From the NCBI GenBank assembly GCA_020558355.1, contig JAJCKG010000001.1:318562-382561 (forward strand): 64,000 nt of DNA, read 5' to 3'. The stretch's first letter is position 1. Every line of letters starts with the position of its first letter. A program made the translations under genes and the position numbers. The stretch comes from a bacterium 210820-DFI.6.37 (GTDB taxonomy: Bacteria > Bacillota > Clostridia > Peptostreptococcales > Anaerovoracaceae). The notes under the pieces were generated by a model that searched no databases, had not been told where the DNA came from, and saw only the letters and a list, made by a program, of their open reading frames with translations. Positions 52,519 through 61,672 of the stretch are shown one piece after another.

Positions 52519-54021
52519 TTGAGAGATCAATGGAATTCAAAAGTAGGCTTTTTGCTGGCCGCCATCGGCTCAGCAGTAGGCCTGGGCAATATCTGGCGTT
52601 TTCCTTATGTTGCCGCGACCAACGGAGGCGGAGCGTTTCTGCTGCCGTATTTTTTCGCCATTATTACTGCCGGAATCCCAATTCTGATTTTGGAATATAC
52701 CATGGGAAAAACTTACCGGGGCGGGGCTCCTGTAACCTGGGCCAGAATCAACCGGAGGTTTGAATGGCTGGGATGGTTTCAGGCTATGGTTGCCTTTGTT
52801 ATCGGCATTTATTATTTTGCCATTATCGTCTGGGTACTGAGCTATATCGGTTTTTCTTTCACGCAGGCCTGGGGAAGCGATCCATCTTCATTTTTTGTGG
52901 AATATCTGGGGCTGACGGACAGCGCTTTGAATTTTGGAGGGATACAGACGCATCTGATCATTCCTTTCCTGATTATCTGGATCATTGTCGCTTTTATTAT
53001 GTACAAGGGCATCAGCAAGGGAATCGAGATAGCCTGCCGGGTATGTCTTCCGATCCTCTTTGTGCTGATTCTGGTGCTGGTCATCCGGGGACTGACGCTG
53101 CCAGGTGCGGTAGACGGGCTGGAATATATGTTCAAGCCGGACTGGTCCGCATTGGCAAAGCCAAATGTATGGGTCGCGGCCTACGGTCAGATCTTCTACA
53201 GCCTGTCCATCGGTTTTGCTATTATGCTGGCTTACTCCAGTTATCTGCCGAAAAAAACGGATGTTGTAAACAGCGCCTTTATTACGGCTACCGCAAACCA
53301 TGGATTCGAGCTTTTTGCCGGTATCGGCGTATTCAGTATTATGGGCTTTATGGCTATGCAGCAGGGCGTTGATGTAAGCCAGGTGGCAGGCTCCGGAATT
53401 GGACTTGCCTTTATGACGTTCCCGACTGCCATCAGCGCGCTTCCGGCTCTTAACGGGTTGTTCGGAGTCTGTTTTTTCGGCGCGCTGTTTACCGCTGGAA
53501 TCACTTCTATGGTTTCCATTCTGCAGGCGGTGGTTTCCAGCTTCCACGACAAATTCGACATCGATCACAAAAAAGCCGTTACGGTGGTGGTGGTTCCTAC
53601 CTTTGTTCTGAGCATTCTGTTTATTACAGGGGCTGGAATGAACATTCTGGATATCGTAGACGCATTTATCAATAATATCGGCGTCGCCGCGGGAGGCGCG
53701 ATTGAAGTTATTCTGATCACCAGACTTTTCAATCCGGAAAAGCTCCGCAGGGAAGCAAACGAATTCTCCAATTTCAGTATTGGAAGATGGTGGATCTATT
53801 CCCTTCGAATCATTACGACTGTACTTCTTGGCGTTATGTTGTTCCTCAATACAAAGGACTTTATTTACAATGGCTACGGGGAATACGCGGCTTCGGATAT
53901 CAACGTCTTTGGCTGGGGTGTGATTTTATTTGTCATTCTGGCGGCAGATTTCCTGACTACCCTTAAGGGCAAGGACGGATACCGGGATCTGGACAAAATT
54001 TCCTATAAGGAGGTAAACTAG
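52519..54021 (+). CDS. Neurotransmitter:sodium symporter family amino acid importer (MetP-like)
   Basis: 500-residue LeuT-fold transporter with twelve membrane segments. The first helix carries the sodium and substrate motif AIGSAVGLGNIWRFPYVAATNGGGAF, cited as SAVGLGNIWRFPY. The start is TTG at 52519, preceded by AGGAGG. The 45-residue gene just downstream encodes a MetS-like small subunit, as in the methionine/alanine importer MetPS of Corynebacterium, so methionine or alanine is the likely substrate. Methionine genes elsewhere in the window fit this. Confidence 0.92.
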   Translation: MRDQWNSKVGFLLAAIGSAVGLGNIWRFPYVAATNGGGAFLLPYFFAIITAGIPILILEYTMGKTYRGGAPVTWARINRRFEWLGWFQAMVAFVIGIYYFAIIVWVLSYIGFSFTQAWGSDPSSFFVEYLGLTDSALNFGGIQTHLIIPFLIIWIIVAFIMYKGISKGIEIACRVCLPILFVLILVLVIRGLTLPGAVDGLEYMFKPDWSALAKPNVWVAAYGQIFYSLSIGFAIMLAYSSYLPKKTDVVNSAFITATANHGFELFAGIGVFSIMGFMAMQQGVDVSQVAGSGIGLAFMTFPTAISALPALNGLFGVCFFGALFTAGITSMVSILQAVVSSFHDKFDIDHKKAVTVVVVPTFVLSILFITGAGMNILDIVDAFINNIGVAAGGAIEVILITRLFNPEKLRREANEFSNFSIGRWWIYSLRIITTVLLGVMLFLNTKDFIYNGYGEYAASDINVFGWGVILFVILAADFLTTLKGKDGYRDLDKISYKEVN

Positions 54022-54022
54022 T

Positions 54023-54160
54023 ATGAGTACAAGCGCGATTATTATGATGCTCATTGGGTGTATCGGCCTTTGGGGAGGCTGCGGCGTGTCCATCGCAATT
54101 GCCATGAAGCATAGTAAACGAAACGCTGAGACCGCGGGCAAAACAAAAGCGGAAAAATAG
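54023..54160 (+). CDS. metS: MetS-like small subunit of the sodium symporter
   Basis: 45-residue single-span membrane peptide starting one base after the symporter stop, with AAGGAGG upstream. A hydrophobic helix (residues 4-27, with MMLIGCIGLWGGCGVSIAIA) is followed by a basic tail (MKHSKRNAETAGKTKAEK). Size, position and topology match MetS proteins, which MetP needs for activity. Confidence 0.82.
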   Translation: MSTSAIIMMLIGCIGLWGGCGVSIAIAMKHSKRNAETAGKTKAEK

Positions 54161-54183
54161 GTAAACACTTTTTTTAAGATACA

Positions 54184-54211
54184 GAAAGAGGACCGATCCG
54201 GTCCTCTTTCC
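54184..54211 (+). terminator. Terminator of the symporter operon
   Basis: AAAGAGGACCG/CGGTCCTCTTT arms (54185-54195 and 54199-54209) around a three-base loop. Only a short pyrimidine run follows. Confidence 0.75.
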
Positions 54212-54256
54212 GCGTTAATTGTACTATTAGGCAACACTGCAAGCAGTGTTATTACG

Positions 54257-54937
54257 CTATTTATACTCTCCATAGTATTTGTAATACTTGCTTTTTTCGA
54301 TTTTTACTTTGTTGAGCACCGCCCCCAGGATCTTACAGTCCGCCATTTCAAGCTGTTTTTTTACGTTGACAGCCAGTCTGTGGCTGGTAGCGTTGCTTTC
54401 AATGACCAGTACAGCTCCGTCGCAATACGGCGCGATAACTGCTGCGTCGATTACAGAACCAAGTGGCGGGGAGTCGATGATAACCATATCATAGCTTACC
54501 CGGAGCAGCTCCAGCAGTTCCTGGAAAAGTGGGCCATTGAGCAATTCTGTAGGATTCGGCGACAATGGACCGGTAAGGATAACATGCATTCCCGGGATGC
54601 TGGTTTCACATAAGATATCGTTGATCTTCGCCTGTTTTGACAGGTAATGAGACAGTCCCGCAACCCTCTTCTGAATGGCCTGGGCTTTATAACGGCCCAG
54701 CATAACAGATTTTCTAAGGTCCGCGTCAACTAAAACCACCTTTTTACCATTCTCCGCAATAGAACGGGCCAATTCAAAAGTGACGGTGCTTTTTCCTTCA
54801 TTTGGACAGCAGCTGGTAAAGAGGATCGTTTTCAGATCCGCGCCAGAGAACTGGAGATTGGTTCTGAGGGAGTTGAAAGCTTCTCGCCTCCCGTAATCGG
54901 GTTCTTCCAAATTATTAAAAATGATTGTATTAGCCAT
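54257..54937 (-). CDS. cpsD: Bacterial tyrosine kinase CpsD/CapB
   Basis: 226-residue P-loop BY-kinase that autophosphorylates a C-terminal tyrosine cluster to control capsule or exopolysaccharide export. Walker A is CCPNEGKST (near residue 45), Walker A' VVLVDADLRKS and Walker B VIIDSPPLG. The tail YYKYYGEYK is the phospho-cluster. It needs the membrane adaptor CpsC, encoded just upstream. Last gene of the surface cluster. Confidence 0.94.
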   Translation of the reverse strand: MANTIIFNNLEEPDYGRREAFNSLRTNLQFSGADLKTILFTSCCPNEGKSTVTFELARSIAENGKKVVLVDADLRKSVMLGRYKAQAIQKRVAGLSHYLSKQAKINDILCETSIPGMHVILTGPLSPNPTELLNGPLFQELLELLRVSYDMVIIDSPPLGSVIDAAVIAPYCDGAVLVIESNATSHRLAVNVKKQLEMADCKILGAVLNKVKIEKSKYYKYYGEYK

Positions 54938-55659
54938 TAGTCCTCACCTTTCTTTTTTGACTTGCGCCGTTTTCCCTTTTTCTTTCCTTCAAGAGGCACA
55001 GACGCCAATGTATTCAGGCCCAGATACCGTTCAATTTCCTCCTGGCTCTTGATGCTATCATTAAGAATATACATTACAATAACAACTAGGGCGGAAAGAA
55101 TTGCTCCTAATAGGAACGCAATAATTACATTTTTAGCCTTTTCCGGTTTGATCGGGTCATCCGGCAGATGGGCCACTTCTACTACCGAAGGCTCATCTGT
55201 TTTCATGATTTTTGAAATCTGTTTTTTGGCCACAGTGGAAAACTCATTTGCCGCCTGCGTAGTCATCGATCGGTCCGTGTCCTGGATGGTAATTTTCAGA
55301 ATACGGGTATCCGCTGTATTGGTAACCGTTAGCTTTTCCAACAGCTCTTCATATTCCAAATCCAGATTCAGCTTTTCAATAACTTCTTCTACTACAGGAC
55401 GACTTTTAATCAATTCTACATAGTCCAACGCCAAAGATGACCCCATCTGGATATCTGCCAGTGAAGTAATGGATGTGGACTGAGTCAATATGTACAACTG
55501 AGAAGTTGACTCATAGACCGGTTCCGCAATAAGAAAGCTGTAGACACCGGAACCTGCAGCAAAAATCATGGCGGTCAGCAAAATGACCAGAAACCGCTTC
55601 TTCAGAACGTGGAATATCTCCCGTAAATCGATTTCTATTTCGTCTCTTTCGTGATTCAT
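54937..55659 (-). CDS. cpsC: Chain-length/kinase adaptor protein CpsC (Wzz type)
   Basis: 240 residues with two membrane helices (about 25-45 and 180-200) bracketing an extracellular helical domain, the Wzz/CapA plan. The N terminus has EIDLREIFHVLKKR and the second helix is followed by a lysine-rich tail that would contact CpsD. The stop overlaps the cpsD start. It sets polysaccharide chain length and activates the kinase. Confidence 0.92.
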   Translation of the reverse strand: MNHERDEIEIDLREIFHVLKKRFLVILLTAMIFAAGSGVYSFLIAEPVYESTSQLYILTQSTSITSLADIQMGSSLALDYVELIKSRPVVEEVIEKLNLDLEYEELLEKLTVTNTADTRILKITIQDTDRSMTTQAANEFSTVAKKQISKIMKTDEPSVVEVAHLPDDPIKPEKAKNVIIAFLLGAILSALVVIVMYILNDSIKSQEEIERYLGLNTLASVPLEGKKKGKRRKSKKKGED

Positions 55660-55673
55660 CCGTCTTTTTCTCC

Positions 55674-56408
55674 TTATATATATTTATTTTGCATTAACTT
55701 AATAACATTTGTCTGTACGATGCGTTCCACGTTTTTTTCATCCGTCAGCTCCAGCATCCTTTTTACTGCCGTTTCCATAATCGGCCTTCTTCCCTCACAG
55801 TTGTGACAGTCACTTGCGACAAAGTGGATCAGGCCATTTTCTAAAAGCTTTGTACACCATGCGGTACGCCTATCAAAGCGCCCGCCGAGAAAGCTTCTGG
55901 CATTGACCTGGATATAAACGCCCAAATCGACTAGCTTCTTTACACTTTCCAGCTCTTTTTGCAAGCAGTGATACCGTTCGATATGAGCCAGAATTGGGCG
56001 ATAGCCCTCCATAACAAAAGCTCTGAGTCCGTCATAAATTTCGGGATAATCTTCATCTACCGAAAACTCCACCAGAACATAATCTGTTCCACCCATAGTC
56101 CGCGCCTTGCCCTGACGCAGATCGTCAATAATCCCTGGGCTGTAATATAACTCATTTCCCATATATACATTCATATCACTGTGAACAGCTCGGACCCAGT
56201 CTCTCACTTTACGACAGGCGGCAATCGCCTGCTCCTTATTGTAATTAGGATTCCATTCGCCATAATGAGGAGTCGCCATAATCACACGTATCCCTTCCGC
56301 GTAAGCCAATTCTACCATTTTCATGGTCTCTTCCATATTTTTTGCCCCATCATCCACACCGGGAACAATGTGCGTATGAATATCCATGTACTTCCATTTG
56401 CTTCTCAA
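55674..56408 (-). CDS. cpsB: Tyrosine phosphatase CpsB/CapC (PHP family)
   Basis: 244-residue manganese-dependent phosphatase that resets the CpsD kinase. PHP metal motifs are MDIHTHIVPGVDDGA, ATPHYGEW, LAHIERYH and ASDCHN. The start is probably TTG at 56408, which overlaps the previous stop (TTGA) and has GAGG upstream; an internal ATG at 56387 is the alternative. Together with cpsC and cpsD it forms the full phosphoregulatory set, but no glycosyltransferases are in the window. Confidence 0.93.
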   Translation of the reverse strand: MRSKWKYMDIHTHIVPGVDDGAKNMEETMKMVELAYAEGIRVIMATPHYGEWNPNYNKEQAIAACRKVRDWVRAVHSDMNVYMGNELYYSPGIIDDLRQGKARTMGGTDYVLVEFSVDEDYPEIYDGLRAFVMEGYRPILAHIERYHCLQKELESVKKLVDLGVYIQVNARSFLGGRFDRRTAWCTKLLENGLIHFVASDCHNCEGRRPIMETAVKRMLELTDEKNVERIVQTNVIKLMQNKYI

Positions 56409-57256
56409 TTCTGTACCTCGTGATTCCTCTTTATCTCATATTTTTTTATAGCCACAAACCCAATCAAAGAAAGCAGGATTATGGCCAATCCCAGCATCCA
56501 AAAGCGCTTTGCGGCACTTCCGAAAAAAGTATCGATGAATGCCTGATATCCAATCAAATTCTGCGAAAAATCATAATTTACGCCAAACCGGAGCCACCCT
56601 CCGGTAATGATACTGATCAAAGCCGCGCCAAGGCTGCTGCTGAAGACATAATACCAGCCTCTGTAAGGCAATGGCTGCAGCTTTAGCAAAATAAAAATCA
56701 GCGCAATGGCCAGCACAGCTGCCGCCGGAATTAAAACCTTCATGATAGAAAATGCAGTTTTTCTATAGTTCGCGAAAAATGACCCGAAAGGAAATGTAGT
56801 ATAATTTTCGTAATAGCTTGCCGCGTTTTGTATGATTTCATCTGCCGCAGCATCAATTCCGGCGTTTTTTCCTACACCCTCCGATTTGAAATATCCATCG
56901 ATTTCCCGCGTCAGTGCCTTCTCCCATTTTTCCTGATCCGCAGAGCTGGATTTCGCACCGCCGCAGACCGACTGAATATTGTTTTTAAGGAGCTTCGCAA
57001 AGTCGTTTTCATCTAATTGCACAGTCAGGATTCCCTCTGGCAAACTGTGTTGTTCCTCTTCTGTTTTCAGAGCCTGCTCCAACGCCTTATAATTTTTTTC
57101 TATATAGCCGCTTGTTTTCAGGCTTTTGTTCAAATGTCCAAGATCAAACACAGTTATGGAAAGACCCGCGCACACCAGGATGCCTGAAAAGGACAGAAAA
57201 ACAAGGAACGCGAAAATCGCGCTGATCACTGCTCTTACTTGATTTTCATTTTTCAT
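56405..57256 (-). CDS. Membrane protein of the sortase module, unknown function
   Basis: 283 residues from the ATG at 57256 (GGAGG upstream), overlapping the sortase end by 11 bases. One N-terminal membrane helix, an extracellular domain of about 140 residues rich in Lys and Glu, then three C-terminal helices. I recognise no family. Tight coupling to the class D sortase upstream and cpsB downstream suggests a role in wall assembly. Confidence 0.7.
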   Translation of the reverse strand: MKNENQVRAVISAIFAFLVFLSFSGILVCAGLSITVFDLGHLNKSLKTSGYIEKNYKALEQALKTEEEQHSLPEGILTVQLDENDFAKLLKNNIQSVCGGAKSSSADQEKWEKALTREIDGYFKSEGVGKNAGIDAAADEIIQNAASYYENYTTFPFGSFFANYRKTAFSIMKVLIPAAAVLAIALIFILLKLQPLPYRGWYYVFSSSLGAALISIITGGWLRFGVNYDFSQNLIGYQAFIDTFFGSAAKRFWMLGLAIILLSLIGFVAIKKYEIKRNHEVQN

Positions 57257-57917
57257 ATTCATCCTCCACAAGTACCGGGCCAGCGATCTTTTCCGCTGCC
57301 ACAAAGTACCTCTGTGTTTTTTCTTCCGTCAAAGGGCCAAATGGCCAGCATGTATATAAAACAAGTTCTTCCCCGGTATGTTCCAGATCCTTCTTTGTAA
57401 TCGATGACGCGTTCTTTACAGTAAGATCCGTCACTTTATACTGGAACTCTCCATAGGAAGTATTCACCTTGATGATGTCATCTTTTTTAATGTTTTGCAG
57501 AGGCGCGAAATATCCTGAGTCATGGGCGCCTGCCAGGATAGGCCGTCCTTCTCCCGGAAGTCCGCTTCCTGTATATTGCCCTGCCCCCCGCATAAGGATC
57601 TCTTTTGAGTCCCCATAATATAAAGGCGCTTTTAAGCCAATTCGCTCACAGAGGATTGTTCCAAATCTGCTGCCAACAGATGGAGTTACCGCTTCGCTCT
57701 TTTTCAGCTCTCCCTCTTGCGGCTGATTTCCTTCCTCCGTATATTGATAAACTGGCGCACCTAAATCCACTGCCATATTCAATCTGGTCTGTACAAGCTC
57801 GCCTGCCGAAGCTCCTGCTGTAATACACAAAGCCATTGCAAGCAAAACGAATCCCAGCGCTAATAAAATCATATTTCTGGCAGTATTATCTTTTTTATAT
57901 TTATGATTCATGGTCAT
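57246..57917 (-). CDS. Class D sortase
   Basis: 223-residue membrane-bound transpeptidase. One N-terminal membrane segment (residues 15-33) is followed by the sortase barrel with the catalytic triad: His132 in AGAHDSGYF, Cys190 in LYTCWPFG and Arg203 in QRYFVAA. The TCWP context and short form match class D. The start is ATG at 57917 or 57911, overlapping the upstream gene. The adjacent secreted protein is its likely substrate or partner. The VWA protein near 10 kb might use this or another sortase. Confidence 0.9.
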   Translation of the reverse strand: MTMNHKYKKDNTARNMILLALGFVLLAMALCITAGASAGELVQTRLNMAVDLGAPVYQYTEEGNQPQEGELKKSEAVTPSVGSRFGTILCERIGLKAPLYYGDSKEILMRGAGQYTGSGLPGEGRPILAGAHDSGYFAPLQNIKKDDIIKVNTSYGEFQYKVTDLTVKNASSITKKDLEHTGEELVLYTCWPFGPLTEEKTQRYFVAAEKIAGPVLVEDEYEK

Positions 57918-58512
57918 GAGCGAAAAGATTCAATTTCCACGCAGTAAAAACTCCCAAAGGGATCAGCGTGAACAAAGTAATACCTACTGTAAGCAAACCG
58001 CTCAGATCGCTTCCAGTATCCTTTACCGGAAGCTGAGCCGTAAAAAGCTCTTTTCCGTCTTTCCCTGTTACTTTCAAAAGCGAATCCCGCTCAGTCACTT
58101 TGACAGTTGCCTGTCCTGCTTTTTCCTTTTTCCCCTTTTGTTTATTTTTTCCTTTTGGGCTATTCAAAATACTATTGCTGTCGCTATTTCCATCTATTAT
58201 CCCGCTGCTTCCCCCTACGGGCGTTAAATAACCATCCAGAACGCCGCCTTCCACATTGGAATACATGAGAGAAGCCGCCCGGTCAGCCTGCTCCTGCGTC
58301 AGATCGATATCATCCCGGCTCAGATAAGCTTTCAGCTGAGCCAGAGCCCCCGGCGTCGCTACATAAGATTTGCCTTCATAAGTAAAGGTTCCGGACGCCT
58401 GACTGATCAGCCCCGCTTCCGGTCCGTTAATGCTTCCGGCATAAACAGGAGCCGCTGTTATAAGGAGGCTCAAAGCCAACATGGCCAAGAGCCAAACTTT
58501 TCTTCTTTTCAT
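57901..58512 (-). CDS. Secreted membrane-anchored protein, probable sortase partner
   Basis: 203 residues. Signal peptide (MKRRKVWLLAMLALSLL, cut near VYAGS), a domain with a helix-rich 35-95 region, a glycine/serine linker, a lysine-rich patch (KGKNKQKGKKEK), a short beta domain and a C-terminal membrane helix preceded by LPVKDTGSD. That motif resembles a degenerate sorting signal, but the tail after the helix is weakly basic, so anchoring by sortase is uncertain. First gene of the three-gene sortase module. Confidence 0.7.
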   Translation of the reverse strand: MKRRKVWLLAMLALSLLITAAPVYAGSINGPEAGLISQASGTFTYEGKSYVATPGALAQLKAYLSRDDIDLTQEQADRAASLMYSNVEGGVLDGYLTPVGGSSGIIDGNSDSNSILNSPKGKNKQKGKKEKAGQATVKVTERDSLLKVTGKDGKELFTAQLPVKDTGSDLSGLLTVGITLFTLIPLGVFTAWKLNLFAHDHES

Positions 58513-58531
58513 GTGTAATACATCCCCCTAA

Positions 58532-58565
58532 GACACCCCGGATCCCTGAAAGCATCCGGGGCGTC
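58532..58565 (-). terminator. Hairpin after the Ig-like protein gene
   Basis: GACACCCCGGAT/ATCCGGGGCGTC arms with a ten-base loop. It lies in the 75-base gap between the Ig-like protein gene and the sortase module. There is no T run, so it may attenuate or stabilise RNA rather than terminate. Confidence 0.5.
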
Positions 58566-58587
58566 ACAAGTCCATCCTATGATGGAA

Positions 58588-60033
58588 TTATTTGTAGGCT
58601 TTGATTTCTTTGACCTTGTTTGGAGTCATGGAAATCTTATATTCTGTGCCCTTTGTTCTTTCCAGAGTCAGAGTCGCTGTGCTTTGCGCGCTCATGACCG
58701 CAGTTACTGTAACCTTTTCCATGCCATCCTTAGTCAGAGAGATCGATCTTCCCGCTTTTACTACAGAAAGCGCGCTTCCTTTCTTATTCAGTACGATGGA
58801 TTCACCTGTACCGTCTGTCTTTTCAAAGAGCGTAATGGTATAATCATTTCCATTTGCGGCAAAGCTCGTTCCTTCTACATAGTACCAGCTCGTTCTCGCC
58901 AGATCTTCCGCAAATTTTATGGTTACTTTATTTCCGGATTTCGCAAAGATATAGTCATTTCCGGAAGCGTAGTTAAAGGCTGCTTTGGCAAATCCCTCTT
59001 TTACATCCTCTGCCAGACTCCAGTCGAACCCGATATTTCCAATACCAAATAAATTGTCTATATCACCGTTGGTCAGAGTCAGGTTCACGGCTTTTCCACT
59101 TCTTTCTGCCGCAATCTTATATGTACTGTATTTACTCTTGTTAATGGTATATGCGCCATTGGCGTCAGCCGCTAAGACATCATAAACCGTAACCTTATAA
59201 GAAGCTGTCTTCTTAGCTCCATATTTCGCGGTTGCTTTGATGGTAGCGGTTCCCGGAGCAACAGCAGTTACTTTTCCGCTTTTATCTACGGTCGCGACTT
59301 TTGTGTTGCTGCTGGTATAAACTACCGTCTTGCTGTAAGGCTTTGACGGGCTTACTGTCAGTTTATTTGTCCCCGCGGCCCCAGTCTTCAATTCTTTGGA
59401 CGCCGCCGCAAATTTCAGTCCCGTGATGGACTGTCTTACAGTCACTTTACAAGTATCTTTAATTTTCTTATTTTCCTTGGAATAAGCTGTAATCGTTACG
59501 GTCCCTTTTTTCTTTGGGGTTACAACGCCTTTGCTGCTTACTGTAGCAACTTTTGTATTGCTGGATTTGTAAGTAACGCCTTTATTGTAAACTCCGGTTG
59601 GCCCCACTTTCGCTTTCAGTGTTTTCTTCACACTGGTGTAAGCGGTTGCCTTTGATGGAAGACTTACTTTTGGCTTCATGTTCTTTACCGTAATGGTAAT
59701 GGATTTTTTCACCTTTTTGTTCTTTTTAGAAACAGCTGTAATCTTTACTTTTCCGGCTTTCTTCCCTTTTACAACGCCTTTGCTGGAAACTGTCGCGATT
59801 TTTTTGTTGCTGGATTTCCAGGTTACGGACTTGCTGGCGGTTTTCGGCGAAACCGCTTTGACCGATACGGTTACCTTTCCTTTGATATCCACAGTTTTAG
59901 AAGTGGTTTTCAAAGTGATTTTCTTTGGCGCCTTGGTTGCCGCGCTTACCGGCTGGGCAGAAAGGCCAAAGCCTACTGCTGATACTACCATTGCAAGGGC
60001 AATGGCAAAGGCTGTCCACTTTTTGCTTTTCAT
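58588..60033 (-). CDS. Secreted protein with three bacterial Ig-like (BIg2) domains
   Basis: 481 residues from the ATG at 60033 (AAAGGAGG upstream; a longer frame adds seven residues without support). Signal peptide ends near PVSAA. Three BIg2 domains (about 35-118, 120-200, 203-285) each contain a S-S-N-x-K-x-A-T-V motif (SSNKKIATVSSKG, SSNTKVATVSSKG, SSNTKVATVDKSG). The C-terminal 190 residues have no recognised domain. The protein is very basic and lysine-rich, suggesting contact with anionic wall polymers. It lies between the LCP gene and the sortase module. Confidence 0.88.
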   Translation of the reverse strand: MKSKKWTAFAIALAMVVSAVGFGLSAQPVSAATKAPKKITLKTTSKTVDIKGKVTVSVKAVSPKTASKSVTWKSSNKKIATVSSKGVVKGKKAGKVKITAVSKKNKKVKKSITITVKNMKPKVSLPSKATAYTSVKKTLKAKVGPTGVYNKGVTYKSSNTKVATVSSKGVVTPKKKGTVTITAYSKENKKIKDTCKVTVRQSITGLKFAAASKELKTGAAGTNKLTVSPSKPYSKTVVYTSSNTKVATVDKSGKVTAVAPGTATIKATAKYGAKKTASYKVTVYDVLAADANGAYTINKSKYSTYKIAAERSGKAVNLTLTNGDIDNLFGIGNIGFDWSLAEDVKEGFAKAAFNYASGNDYIFAKSGNKVTIKFAEDLARTSWYYVEGTSFAANGNDYTITLFEKTDGTGESIVLNKKGSALSVVKAGRSISLTKDGMEKVTVTAVMSAQSTATLTLERTKGTEYKISMTPNKVKEIKAYK

Positions 60034-60092
60034 AGTATTCCTCCTTTTACGCATACTACAACTTTATTACATTAATCCTATTAGAAATGTAA

Positions 60093-61151
60093 TCATTTTT
60101 CGTGATAGCCACTTTTTTTCTCGATTTTGTCGCTGACTTTCTGTACAAATTCAGTTGGCTGATAATCTTTTTGTCCGAAAAATTCCTCATGAAGCTCCGA
60201 TACATTGCTCTTTAGGGTAATTGGAACACCATACCAAATGGAATTATGCATCCAGCCGCTGGTATCATAAGGCCATCCAATACTGGTGCTGATATTAAGG
60301 GACGCAATGTCCACTAAGGTGTCTGTCATGCGGTTATAGCTCATATTGGTGCTGACTTCTTCTAATGTCTCATCCATAATGTCAAGGAGCTTACTGGTTT
60401 CTACTTTCTTTGCTTTTTCAAGGGCAGCTTCCAAGACGATTTTCATGCGCTCATTTCTCCGGTAGTCCCCTTTTGCTGAGTCTTTCCTTATCCTTGCGTA
60501 AAGAACCGCCTGATCGCCATTAAGGGTCTGTTTTCCGGAGCTTTTAATCTGATTTTCTCCTGAAAGGCTCCGATTCATATAGCTGCGTTCGCTGTCTTTT
60601 ATATCGATCTCAACGCCACCCAGATTGTTCACCAGGTCTCCAACTGCCTTCCACGTAAGAGCAATTCCTTCCCGAATATTTAAATCCAGATTCTGGTTAA
60701 TAGCCTTGAGACTGCCTTCCATTCCATTATAAGCATAGGCGTGATTCAATTTATCTAGCCCATGAGAGTCATCAATTTTTACATAAGTATCTCGGTATAT
60801 GGAAAACATTTTCACATCGTCCGTTTTATTATTCATACTAATAATGATCATAGCGTCACTGCGGTGACCAGTCTCTGACTCAAAATTCTTGGCGTCAATA
60901 CCAAACAAGGCAACATTTCGATAGTTCTGCAGCTGTTCATCCACAGTCGGGTCGATCCCCAGATCTTCATCTCCATAGATAATCTGCTCTTCTATAGGCT
61001 GCGGCGTATTTTCATTATCTTCTTTACTTCCAGTGCTGGAAACAATTACAACCGCCAATACAACAGCGGCGGCGATGATGGCCAAAATCATGACAGCCGT
61101 ACTGATTTTCATAGGCTTTTTCTTTTTATCCTGGTTTGGTTCGTTTTGCAT
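60093..61151 (-). CDS. LytR-CpsA-Psr (LCP) family wall glycopolymer ligase
   Basis: 352-residue membrane-anchored phosphotransferase that attaches wall teichoic acid or capsule to peptidoglycan. One membrane helix (residues 15-38) is followed by the LCP domain with NVALFGIDAKN, GHRSDAMIIISM (conserved Arg-Ser-Asp), SIYRDTYVKI, LNHAYAY and LYARIRKDSAKGDYRRNERM. All polyprenyl-phosphate-binding arginines appear present. First gene of the surface cluster, with its own promoter. It fits well with cpsBCD at the other end. Confidence 0.93.
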   Translation of the reverse strand: MQNEPNQDKKKKPMKISTAVMILAIIAAAVVLAVVIVSSTGSKEDNENTPQPIEEQIIYGDEDLGIDPTVDEQLQNYRNVALFGIDAKNFESETGHRSDAMIIISMNNKTDDVKMFSIYRDTYVKIDDSHGLDKLNHAYAYNGMEGSLKAINQNLDLNIREGIALTWKAVGDLVNNLGGVEIDIKDSERSYMNRSLSGENQIKSSGKQTLNGDQAVLYARIRKDSAKGDYRRNERMKIVLEAALEKAKKVETSKLLDIMDETLEEVSTNMSYNRMTDTLVDIASLNISTSIGWPYDTSGWMHNSIWYGVPITLKSNVSELHEEFFGQKDYQPTEFVQKVSDKIEKKSGYHEK

Positions 61152-61272
61152 GATTTCCTCCTTTTATTGCAGGTCTTCTATCAGCTTCGCATGAGTTTAG
61201 CAGACCTAAATAAAGCAACTTTCATTCTTTCTGGACATGAAATGTTGCCTTTTCTCATTTCCTTCTATACTC

Positions 61273-61301
61273 TTATTATTTAGTGTATATGCTACTGTCA
61301 A
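61273..61301 (-). promoter_or_regulatory. Promoter of the LCP/surface cluster
   Basis: Perfect TTGACA (61296-61301), 17-base spacer, TAATAA (61273-61278), with a leader of about 115 nt. Confidence 0.75.
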
Positions 61302-61530
61302 AGTGATTCTGTTTTCAGAGAGAGTTAAACTACAACACTCCACTCTTTTGTTCAGTAATTCTAAACTTTATTATGCATGAATTATCCACAAAAATCAATA
61401 GAATTCGACAAGTTTAATTTATAATTGCAAGAAAAGGACGTTTTTTTGTAACGAATAGACGCTTTCAGCGCATTACCTCAATAAGCCGTGAATCAGCATT
61501 TAATTCAAGAACTCCCTTTATTCTGGACAT
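61302..61530. other. AT-rich intergenic region
   Basis: No open frame with a ribosome-binding site. I see no repeat or hairpin in it that I would defend. Confidence 0.3.
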
Positions 61531-61581
61531 AAAAACGCCCCTTAAACAGATTTTGTTATTTACCTTTTCTGCTTAAGGGGT
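61531..61581 (-). terminator. Terminator of the vanZ-like gene
   Basis: Arms around CCCCTTAA(A)CAG and CTGCTTAAGGGG (61538-61549 and 61569-61580), followed on the minus strand by GCGTTTTTATG. It is about 90 bases after the VanZ-like stop. Confidence 0.75.
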
Positions 61582-61672
61582 ATCTACCAGAAATTCTCAT
61601 GGAGGTATTTTTATTCTTTTGTATCAATCAAAGGATCTGTCTAACGTACGCCGCAGTTCAGTCTTTGCGTTT

